A stretch of DNA of 64,000 nucleotides from Frigoribacterium endophyticum. Lineage in GTDB: Bacteria; Actinomycetota; Actinomycetes; Actinomycetales; Microbacteriaceae. Location: contig NZ_JAAOYV010000002.1 in NCBI RefSeq assembly GCF_011759585.1, positions 119,416 to 183,415 of the forward strand, given 5' to 3'. Below are positions 31,255-38,028 of the stretch, one piece after another (position 1 is the stretch's first letter; each line of letters begins with the position of its first letter). Position numbers and translations under genes: made by a program. Below the pieces are notes generated by a model. The model saw nothing but the letters and a program-made list of their open reading frames with translations. It did not search any database and had not been told where the DNA came from.

Positions 31255-33267
31255 GATGTCGGGGAGCAGCAGGCCACCGGTCACGGCGGCGTACCCGAGC
31301 CCCGTGAACGCGAGGACCAGGAGCGCCTGACCGGCGACGGCGACGACCTTCCTGAGGCGTGGAGGCGCTCCGCCCCCGGCTGCCGGCTCTGCAGGTGCGC
31401 GCCTCACCCTCCCGACGAGGATCGCCGTCGCCGGCAGCGCCCCCGCCACGGCGACGGCAGTCAGGACCTGCGCCGTCCGCAGCACGACCGCGGACGGTGG
31501 TCCGGCGTCACTCAGCAGGGCGGACGCGACCGTGGCCCAGAGCACGCCGGCGACCACGAGTGCCAGCAGGGCGACGGCGACCCCGACTCGACCGATCGAC
31601 TCTGCACGCGACTGGGCGGACCCCGTCACGCGCCTCCCGGACCACACCCTGCGTCCCGCCGCGACGACGGCGCCGACGAGAGCCAGCACCAGCACGGCCA
31701 GCGACGCGACGAGGACGAGGGGCAGGACCTGCCGCGTCGCCGGCATCGGCTGCAGGGTGAACGCGGGGTTGAGCCCTACAGCGTGAACGGAACCGTCGAC
31801 CTGGTCGACGGCGACCCTCCTATCGCCGTCGACCTCCTGCCAGACCCACGGCTCGACCTCCACCAGCTCGACGGGCGCCCCCGACGTGTCCGTGAGGGCC
31901 GAGATCAGGACGGAGTCGTCAGGACCACGGGAGACGTCCACCGCCGACAGGGCGTAGAAGAGCCGGACGAAGGTCGACTCCGCACGCCTCGACACCTGGT
32001 AGCTGCCCACCAGGGCGTCCGCGTGCTCCCCGGCGGTCTCCGTGGCGGTCACGGCCGCCCCCTCCGCGGCGTCGGACGGGAACCACCGGTCGGCGAAGCC
32101 GTCCACCAGGGCTTCGCGCACGGCCGTCGTGGCGTCGCCCCGAGCGCCCGTGCTGTTGAGGGAGACGTAGATGCCTGCGTCGTCGTCGGGCCAGAGGTCC
32201 ATCTGGGCGTGGAAGGCTGTGAGGTCGCCGCCGTGGCCGAGGACGCGGTGTCCGTTGCGGTCGTCCTCGAAGAGGCCAAGCGTCATGCGAGGCCCGGCAG
32301 CGAGCCCGCCAAGGTCGTCACCATCGAGGGCAGGTGCGTGCATCTGCTCGAGGGCCTCCGGCCCGAGCATGCCGTCGGTGTGCCCGAGCTGGGCGAGCAT
32401 GAACGCGCTCATGTCCGATGCCGTGGCTGAGACCGCGCCGGCAGGCGCCGGAGAGACGATCTCGAAGGGCACCGCCGCTGCCCCAGCAGCGTCCCAGCCC
32501 CCGGAGACCACGGCGGCGTCGCCGGAGGACAGGGGCTGGTCGAGCGTCGCGGACACCATGCCTGCGGGGTCGAAGACCCGCTCCTGGACGAGATCAGCCC
32601 ACGGGCGTCCGGTGGCCCGCTCGGCGACGTACGCCGCGACTCCGTTCGACCAGTTCGAGTACGCGGGGGTCGTGCCGGGCTCGTAGATCTGCTCGGGCGG
32701 ATCAACGGCCACGGCGTCCCTCAGCGTCGTCGGCCCCTCTCCCGGGCCTGCGATGACGCCAGCCAGCTCGTCCTCGAAGCCCGCGGTGTGGCTCAGCAGG
32801 TGACGGAGGGTCACCGGGCGGTCGAACGCGCGGGGCAGCGTGACGTCGAGGCGGTCCTGGACGGGCTCGTCGAGATCGAGGACGCCCTCCTCGACGAGCG
32901 ACATGACGACGGTCGCGGTGACGACCTTCGAGATCGACCCGATCCGGAAAAGTGTGCTGTCGGGGTCGACGGGACGTCGGTCCGCCCGCTCGTCACCGAG
33001 GTCCGACCAGCCCCAGCTCCGTTCGGTGACGACCTCGCCGTCCGCGACGATCGAGACGGTCGCGCCGACGATGCCCTCCCTCTCCAAGGCGGCCGGGATG
33101 AATCCGTCGAGCCATGCATCCGCCTCGGCGGTCGTCAGCTCGGAGGCGCCTCCCCCGAGGCCCGGGACGACGGAGGCGCGAGGCGCGGTGGCACAGGATG
33201 CCACGAGCAGGCAGGCGACCAGCGTCGACACGACGCCCGCCACGATCTGGGGGCGAGCAGGCGTCAC
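31246..33267 (-). CDS. Serine hydrolase (class C beta-lactamase family) with membrane tail
   Basis: 673 residues from GTG 33267 (AGGAGG seven bases upstream). A lipoprotein-type signal (VASC, Cys25) precedes a penicillin-binding/AmpC-like domain with SxxK in RIGSISKVV, YxN in YSNWSNG and HGG in LGHGGDLTAF. The last ~165 residues add about five membrane helices. This layout of extracytoplasmic hydrolase plus membrane tail is common in actinobacteria and bacilli; substrates are likely D-amino-acid peptides or esters, and beta-lactam resistance is not implied. Largest gene of the array region. Confidence 0.82.
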   Translation of the reverse strand: MTPARPQIVAGVVSTLVACLLVASCATAPRASVVPGLGGGASELTTAEADAWLDGFIPAALEREGIVGATVSIVADGEVVTERSWGWSDLGDERADRRPVDPDSTLFRIGSISKVVTATVVMSLVEEGVLDLDEPVQDRLDVTLPRAFDRPVTLRHLLSHTAGFEDELAGVIAGPGEGPTTLRDAVAVDPPEQIYEPGTTPAYSNWSNGVAAYVAERATGRPWADLVQERVFDPAGMVSATLDQPLSSGDAAVVSGGWDAAGAAAVPFEIVSPAPAGAVSATASDMSAFMLAQLGHTDGMLGPEALEQMHAPALDGDDLGGLAAGPRMTLGLFEDDRNGHRVLGHGGDLTAFHAQMDLWPDDDAGIYVSLNSTGARGDATTAVREALVDGFADRWFPSDAAEGAAVTATETAGEHADALVGSYQVSRRAESTFVRLFYALSAVDVSRGPDDSVLISALTDTSGAPVELVEVEPWVWQEVDGDRRVAVDQVDGSVHAVGLNPAFTLQPMPATRQVLPLVLVASLAVLVLALVGAVVAAGRRVWSGRRVTGSAQSRAESIGRVGVAVALLALVVAGVLWATVASALLSDAGPPSAVVLRTAQVLTAVAVAGALPATAILVGRVRRAPAEPAAGGGAPPRLRKVVAVAGQALLVLAFTGLGYAAVTGGLLLPDITY

Positions 33268-33314
33268 GGGCGTCCTCCTGGGGCGCGAGCGAGGGCGGAC
33301 CGAGCGTCACACCT

Positions 33315-33331
33315 CGATGACCATATCGGTC
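33315..33331 (+). repeat. Degenerate array repeat copy upstream of the serine hydrolase
   Basis: CGATGACCATATCGGTC equals the R8-type repeat with one inserted base and a few substitutions. It would mark the boundary between the serine hydrolase and the AraC-type regulator. Weak. Confidence 0.3.
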
Positions 33332-33410
33332 CACGATGAAGTCTCAGACGCATCAAGGTCACCCATTAGACGCCTCGCACGACGCGCATAGTGAGCAACG
33401 CGCTCATGCG

Positions 33411-34358
33411 TCACGTGGTCGTGGCGAAGCGCTTCCGGTAGCTCGACGGTGTGCTGCCGAAAGCTTCAGCGAAGTTCTGCCGCAGCGTCACCGCGTTGCC
33501 GAAGCCGCAGTGCGCGGCGACCTGCTCGACCGGGAGTTCCGTGCTCTCGAGGAGGAGCCGGGCCTCGTCGAGCCGGCGACTCCTGACCCAGGCGGCAGGT
33601 GTGGATCCGGTCGCCGCACGGAAGGCACGGACGAAGGTCCGTCGGCTGAGATGAGCAGCTGCCGCGAGCCGGTCCACGCTCAGGTCTTCGGCCAAGTGCT
33701 CCAGCGCCCATGCTGTCGCCACCCCGACCGGGTCGTCCCCTTCGTTCTGGGGTACCGGGCGTTCGATGAACTGGGCCTGACCTCCCTCTCTGTGCGGGGC
33801 GACGACGAGGCTCCGGGCGACCTTGTTGGCCGCCTCCGCGCCCAGGTGGGTCCTGACGACGTGTAGGCACGCGTCGATACCCGATGCGGTGCCCGCCGAC
33901 GTGATGACGTCGCCGTGGTCGAGATAGAGCACGTCGGCCTCGACGTCCACTGCGGGGTGCTTCCGAGCGAGGTCGTCGACGGCGTGCCAGTGGGTGATGG
34001 CGCTCCGCCCGTCGAGGAGACCGAGGTCGGCGACGGCGATGGCTCCGAGGCAGAGCCCGGCGATCGTCGCGCCCCCGCCGTGAGCGGCCAGGAGTGCCTT
34101 CCGGAGCGCCGGCCCGGGCTCCCGCCCGTCGGGGATCCAAGAGGGAACGACAACGAGATCAACGTCCTCGACGGCCGTCAGCCCTTGGGCCCCGCCGATG
34201 ACGTACCCCTCGGCGGTGCGGACGGATCCCGCACGGTCAGCGAAGAGCATCGTTTGCCAGTCGGCCAGCCCCTGGCGGGTGACTTCGTCGAACACCATCT
34301 GCGGGACCGCGAGATGGAACATCGTCACACCGTCGAACGCATAGATCGCGATCTTCAC
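33411..34358 (-). CDS. GATase1-like AraC-family regulator
   Basis: 315 residues from GTG 34358, which has GAGGAGG upstream. Residues 1-170 form a DJ-1/PfpI-like domain (KIAIYAFDGVTMFHLAVPQM; nucleophile elbow GLCLGAIAVADLG), and residues ~210-315 carry two HTHs (LSVDRLAAAAHLSRRTFVRA and QVAAHCGFGNAVTLRQNF). This is the FtrA/GlxR-like class. The divergent isochorismatase-family gene is its likely target; TTGGC and GCCAA half-sites 33 bp apart lie between them at about 34374-34412. Confidence 0.85.
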   Translation of the reverse strand: MKIAIYAFDGVTMFHLAVPQMVFDEVTRQGLADWQTMLFADRAGSVRTAEGYVIGGAQGLTAVEDVDLVVVPSWIPDGREPGPALRKALLAAHGGGATIAGLCLGAIAVADLGLLDGRSAITHWHAVDDLARKHPAVDVEADVLYLDHGDVITSAGTASGIDACLHVVRTHLGAEAANKVARSLVVAPHREGGQAQFIERPVPQNEGDDPVGVATAWALEHLAEDLSVDRLAAAAHLSRRTFVRAFRAATGSTPAAWVRSRRLDEARLLLESTELPVEQVAAHCGFGNAVTLRQNFAEAFGSTPSSYRKRFATTT

Positions 34359-34476
34359 GTCGCCTCCTCGTGTTGGCCCGTACTCATCGTAAAGCGGCCT
34401 ACGTGCCAATGGTGCTTTCTCTGCGCTCGGCCCAGACTCGTGATGTCCATCTCGGCTCAACCGTCAGGAGCACACC

Positions 34477-35112
34477 ATGACCACGCCCGCTCGCGCCCTC
34501 GTCCTCGTCGACATCCAGCAGGAGTACTTCACCGGCCCACTGGAGATCCAGTACCCCGCCCCGACGGATTCGCTCCCGCGGATCATCGCCGCCATCGATG
34601 CCGCCGAAGCGAACGGCATTCCCGTCGTCGTCGTCCAGCACACAGCAGGCGACGACGCCCCGGTGTTCAACCCCACCCTTCCCGGGTTCGCACTGCACCC
34701 CGAGATCGAGCAGCGCCGCACCCCTGCCTGGAAGGCCATCACGAAGCAGTACGGCTCCGTCTTCGCCGGGACCGACCTCGTCGACTGGCTTCAGGAGAAC
34801 GGCGTCGACACTGTCACCCTCGTCGGCTACATGACCAACAACTGCATCATCGCCTCCGCTGCCCAGGCAGAGACCATCGGCATCGCCGCGGAGGTCCTCT
34901 CTGACGCGACCGGAGCCATCAGCATCAGCAACGACGCCGGCCACGTCGACGCGGAGACCGTCCACACGACCCTCATGGCCTTGATGAACTCGAATTTCGC
35001 CGCCGTCGAGTCGACGGATGCCTGGATCACCGCACTGGCCGAGGGAGAAACGCTCCCGAAGGACAACCTGCCCTCCTCCGCGATGTCCGGCGCCAAGCGC
35101 TTCGCGCGATAA
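34477..35112 (+). CDS. Isochorismatase-family cysteine hydrolase
   Basis: 211 residues from ATG 34477 (AGGAGCACACC upstream). The catalytic triad is visible: Asp in LVLVDIQQEYF, Lys in AITKQYGSVF and Cys in VGYMTNNCII, and the cis-peptide precedes the Cys strand as usual. The family hydrolyses isochorismate, nicotinamide or carbamoyl compounds; the partner GATase1-AraC regulator is typical of amide or nitrile-derived substrates. Complete and apparently functional. Confidence 0.85.
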   Translation: MTTPARALVLVDIQQEYFTGPLEIQYPAPTDSLPRIIAAIDAAEANGIPVVVVQHTAGDDAPVFNPTLPGFALHPEIEQRRTPAWKAITKQYGSVFAGTDLVDWLQENGVDTVTLVGYMTNNCIIASAAQAETIGIAAEVLSDATGAISISNDAGHVDAETVHTTLMALMNSNFAAVESTDAWITALAEGETLPKDNLPSSAMSGAKRFAR

Positions 35113-35127
35113 CCCGATAGGCGCTGC
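35112..35127 (-). repeat. Possible inverted repeat copy after the isochorismatase gene
   Basis: On the minus strand the segment reads GCAGCGCCTATCGGGT; CGCCTATCGGG is identical to the core of R4. It touches the TAA stop of the isochorismatase gene. Opposite orientation to the main copies. Confidence 0.45.
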
Positions 35128-35220
35128 TCGACCTGGCCGCGTGCCCCGACCGGGCTAAGCAGTGTTCGACCGAATGCGTGTTCCGAACGACGGCCTAGCT
35201 TGACAGACTCGTCCGCGAAC

Positions 35221-35236
35221 CGATCCCCTACCGGGC
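35221..35236 (+). repeat. Array repeat R18
   Basis: CGATCCCCTACCGGGC, identical to R16. It lies 60 bases before the next gene. Confidence 0.9.
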
Positions 35237-35295
35237 ATTCAGGTGCCTGCTGGTGCACGCACAATCAACGTTGTTCTTCCGGCTAGCTTTGCCAG

Positions 35296-35856
35296 ATGCA
35301 AAGGGACGAGATCCGCCGCCGGCTTATGGCGGCGATCGGTGTCGGGACACTCGTTCGGGTAGCACGCGATGCAGAGCCAGCTGCCCTGTATACCGGCTTC
35401 GTTCTCGCCGTCGGCCGGAAGTGGGTGCTGCTGGCTCGAACAGCAGATGGTGGTCACGCTGAGGGCCACATTGCCTTCAGGCTGCGCGACATCAAAGCAG
35501 TGCGCTGGGACACATCATTCGAGTCCCGGGCGGCCAAGATGCTCCCGTCTTGGCCGCGGCTGGCCCCCGTCCCCCTCGAGACACTGGACCTCGATAGAAC
35601 CCGCGGCATGCTCCAAACTCTTGTGGCGCCGAGCCAACTCGTCGCCATCCAGTTCCGGAATCTGGCCGCAGGATTGTCGGTCGGCGTGATGGAACGCCTT
35701 ACGCCCCATCACCTTGTGCTGAGAGAGATCGCACCCGATGCATCATGGGACGAAGATTTGACTCACTCTCGAATGGGACGGCTATCAGTCGTCGAGACCG
35801 GCAGCCGCTACCTCCAAAGCCTTGAGATGGTGGCTGATTCTCCGTCGCGGGCCTGA
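35296..35856 (+). CDS. Hypothetical protein, 186 aa
   Basis: Soluble, no signal peptide. The first ~75 residues are predicted beta-rich (VGTLVRVARDAEPAALYTGF, VLAVGRKWVLLARTADGG, FRLRDIKAVRW), reading like an Sm- or SH3-like barrel; the remainder repeats a similar beta pattern (SVGVMERLTPHHLVLREI). No family recognised. ATG 35296. Sole gene of the 684-bp unit R18-R19. Confidence 0.6.
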   Translation: MQRDEIRRRLMAAIGVGTLVRVARDAEPAALYTGFVLAVGRKWVLLARTADGGHAEGHIAFRLRDIKAVRWDTSFESRAAKMLPSWPRLAPVPLETLDLDRTRGMLQTLVAPSQLVAIQFRNLAAGLSVGVMERLTPHHLVLREIAPDASWDEDLTHSRMGRLSVVETGSRYLQSLEMVADSPSRA

Positions 35857-35904
35857 CCAAGCTGAAAACTAGATCCAGGAACCGGGTCCACTTCGCCCGC
35901 TGGC

Positions 35905-35920
35905 GGATGGACTATCGGGA
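35905..35920 (+). repeat. Array repeat R19
   Basis: GGATGGACTATCGGGA. Positions 8-10 (35912-35914) form the TAG stop of the leftward membrane gene on its right. Last good copy of the array. Confidence 0.8.
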
Positions 35921-36457
35921 CAGAGGCGGTTCGAACTCGTCGAAAGAGTCTGCAGGACGCCAATCAGGTCGACTGGACGACTCGAACAGGTAGCACGTCG
36001 CCGCAGCCACAAGGCCACCGACGATGGCCGCACCTACGGCGTAGGTGACCTCGCCAGGCGTCGTCATGAGGGTCGATGCCACGTGTGCGGGCACCCACGC
36101 CAAGGCGCCCGACACAACGCTGCTCCCCGCGCCGACCGTCAGCACACGTTGCGGACGAGTTGCGCGCCGCAGCAGCCGACGGGTCGGAAGCGCGATGGCA
36201 GCGGTGAGTGCACCGATTATGAGGCCGAAAATCAAACCGCGACACCCAAGGTCCACGAGGATGATGATCCACAGAAAGCCCGCCATCGATCCTGAACCGA
36301 AGTCGATTCTCCCGTAGGAGAGCACGAGGTAGCCAAGATCAATTCCGACATAGAGCAGAACGCCCAACACTCCACCGGCGACGATGCCTCGCAGCATGAA
36401 GAAGCCTGCCGCCGACCGAGATCCACGATTACGACCAACGTCCGAACTGTTCCTCAC
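35912..36457 (-). CDS. Four-helix membrane protein, 181 aa
   Basis: Hydrophobic segments at about residues 21-45, 58-88, 103-125 and 137-157; the N terminus is basic (NRGSRSAAG) and the C terminus acidic (DSFDEFEPPLSR). ATG 36457. Its stop codon is contributed by repeat R19. It precedes the resolvase on the same strand, separated by 32 bases, but shows no sign of being functionally linked. Family unknown. Confidence 0.6.
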   Translation of the reverse strand: MRNSSDVGRNRGSRSAAGFFMLRGIVAGGVLGVLLYVGIDLGYLVLSYGRIDFGSGSMAGFLWIIILVDLGCRGLIFGLIIGALTAAIALPTRRLLRRATRPQRVLTVGAGSSVVSGALAWVPAHVASTLMTTPGEVTYAVGAAIVGGLVAAATCYLFESSSRPDWRPADSFDEFEPPLSR

Positions 36458-36489
36458 GCTTCCTCCGTTCCTATGTCTCGTCAGTATGA

Positions 36490-37059
36490 CTAGGCCTGCG
36501 CCCCGCGCTGAAGGGCGCGGTACACGGTCGAACGGGCAACGCCGAACAGCTCCGCGATCTCGCTCGTCGTGTGTTCGCCGGTGCGATGCAGCTGCACGAG
36601 GTGCTTCTCCTGCGAGGGGGTGAGCTTCGGCTTGCGACCGCGGAGCTTGCCGGCAGCCTTGGCGATCGCCATCCCTTCGCGGGTCCGGGCACGGATGAGA
36701 TCGGCCTCGAATTCAGCCACCATGCCGAGGACGTTGAACAGGAGCCGGCCGACGGGATCGGTGGGGTCGTAGACCGCTCCCCCGAGATTCAGGGCCACGC
36801 CCTTCTTCGTCAGCTCATCCGCGATGTCCGTCGCGTCACGCAGCGACCGGGCGAGACGGTCGAGTTTCGTGACGACGAGGACGTCGCCGGCGCGGCACGC
36901 AGCCAGCGCTTCACGGAGCCCCGGCCGTGCTCGAGTCGTGCCCGAAAGACCATGGTCAACATGCACATGTTGATCGTCAACACCCAGCGCTGCAAGACCA
37001 TCACGCTGTGCTGCAAGATCTTGACCAGAGGTCGAGACGCGGGCGTATCCGATGAGCAT
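36490..37059 (-). CDS. Tn3-type serine recombinase (resolvase/invertase)
   Basis: 189 residues, full length for the small serine recombinases. The nucleophile is Ser9 in GYARVSTSGQD; Arg68 and Arg71 in VTKLDRLARS align with the catalytic arginines of Tn3 resolvase; the E-helix is FNVLGMVAEFEADLIRART; and the C-terminal HTH is SEIAELFGVARSTVYRAL. All catalytic residues are intact. No transposase is nearby, so it is not part of a visible transposon. It lies directly beyond the last good array repeat, with degenerate copies upstream of its start, which makes it the best candidate for acting on the repeats. An independent invertase or a Tn3 remnant remains possible. Confidence 0.9.
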   Translation of the reverse strand: MLIGYARVSTSGQDLAAQRDGLAALGVDDQHVHVDHGLSGTTRARPGLREALAACRAGDVLVVTKLDRLARSLRDATDIADELTKKGVALNLGGAVYDPTDPVGRLLFNVLGMVAEFEADLIRARTREGMAIAKAAGKLRGRKPKLTPSQEKHLVQLHRTGEHTTSEIAELFGVARSTVYRALQRGAQA

Positions 37060-37077
37060 TCGACGACTGTAGCGTTC

Positions 37078-37097
37078 AAACCCCCGTCACCGGGCAT
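37078..37097 (+). repeat. Degenerate repeat-like sequence before the resolvase
   Basis: The segment contains CCCC followed by ACCGGGCAT, the last nine bases being identical to R16 and its next two bases, but with two inserted bases in the centre. It lies 19 bases upstream of the resolvase start codon. Confidence 0.3.
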
Positions 37098-37176
37098 ATT
37101 TGCGGGACAGGCATACGCGAATCCGCAGGCCAGGCGCCACTTGGCCTTCGACGACCGAAACGGGTTCGCGTAGGTG

Positions 37177-37192
37177 TCCCGATGAACGACCG
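37177..37192 (-). repeat. Inverted repeat-like sequence at the right end
   Basis: On the minus strand CGGTCGTTCATCGGGA matches R6 at 12 of 16 positions. It lies between the resolvase and the phosphopantetheinyl transferase, where the GC-rich chromosome resumes, and could be the right-hand end in inverted orientation. Confidence 0.4.
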
Positions 37193-37286
37193 CTCACCGC
37201 ACACCCCGGCACGCCCCGCCAGCCTGCGATCATGACGACGTGCCCCACTCCGTCCCCGCCGCCACCACGGCGTCGACGTCTGGCTG

Positions 37287-37949
37287 ATGCGCCTCGACGA
37301 CACGGCGGCGGGGCTCGCCCGGGCGCACGGGCTGACGCTGCCCGCCGGCTCGTCCGCGGCCGCGTGGCTCGACGCAGACGAGCGGGCCCGGGCGGCCCGG
37401 CTGCTCGACGCGACCGACCGGCACCGCTGGCTGCTCTCGCACGTCGCCACGCGCCTCCTCGTGGGCCTCGCGCTAGACCGCCACCCGGCAGACGTGACCT
37501 GGCGCCGCGAGCCCTGCCGGCGCTGCGGCGGGCCGCACGGGCGCCCCGTCGTCGTCGACGGCGACGACCTGCACGTCAGCCTCAGCCGCTCCGGCGACAC
37601 CGCCCTGCTGGCGCTGCGCCGCGGCCTCCCCGTCGGCGTCGACGTCGAACAGGTCACGACCGGCCCCGCGGCCACCCCGCACGACGACCTGCACCGCTGG
37701 GTCCGGGCGGAGGCGGTGCTCAAGTCCACCGGGGAGGGCCTGACCCGAGACCCCGCCGCGGTCGACGTGGGCGACCCGGCACGGGCGCGGTGGTCCGGCG
37801 AGGTCGAGGGGCTCGACCTCGACCTCGCCGCAGCCGCCGGCACGGCCCCCGGCACCGGGGCCGACCCGCGCCTCCTCGCGGCCCTCGCCGGCCCCGCCCT
37901 GCACGGTTCGTCGCTCGGCGTTCACCTGCCGGTCACCGCGTCGACCTAG
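37287..37949 (+). CDS. Sfp-type 4'-phosphopantetheinyl transferase
   Basis: 220 residues. The signature blocks are LPVGVDVEQV (Mg-binding Asp and Glu) and the helix WVRAEAVLKSTGEGL, equivalent to WxxKEAxxKxxGxGL; FHVSLSRSGD is reduced to LHVSLSRSGD. It transfers phosphopantetheine from CoA to a carrier-protein serine. The adjacent synthetase has such a carrier, so it is the obvious substrate. The frame extends upstream as HHGVDVWL, which looks like the usual first strand but has no ATG or GTG, so the exact start is unsure. Confidence 0.83.
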   Translation: MRLDDTAAGLARAHGLTLPAGSSAAAWLDADERARAARLLDATDRHRWLLSHVATRLLVGLALDRHPADVTWRREPCRRCGGPHGRPVVVDGDDLHVSLSRSGDTALLALRRGLPVGVDVEQVTTGPAATPHDDLHRWVRAEAVLKSTGEGLTRDPAAVDVGDPARARWSGEVEGLDLDLAAAAGTAPGTGADPRLLAALAGPALHGSSLGVHLPVTAST

Positions 37950-38028
37950 GTTCCGACCGACCCTGCGAGACCCTCGACGCCGAGGCCTCCCCCGCGCGCC
38001 CGCCGCGCGCCCGACCCGCGGAGACCCC

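Noticed and set aside
14730..35920. A classical integron with attC sites
   Set aside because: The repeat has no GTTRRRY/RYYYAAC pair and is far shorter than attC sites, genes are not uniformly oriented, and there is no tyrosine-type IntI in the window.
14730..35920. A CRISPR array formed by the repeated 16-mers
   Set aside because: Spacings are 0.3-2.1 kb and filled with genes; repeats are too short and too variable, and no cas gene is present.
14730..35920. The 16-mers as Rho-independent terminators
   Set aside because: The possible stem is only 4-6 bp and is absent in several copies, and several copies lie upstream of genes or between divergent ones.
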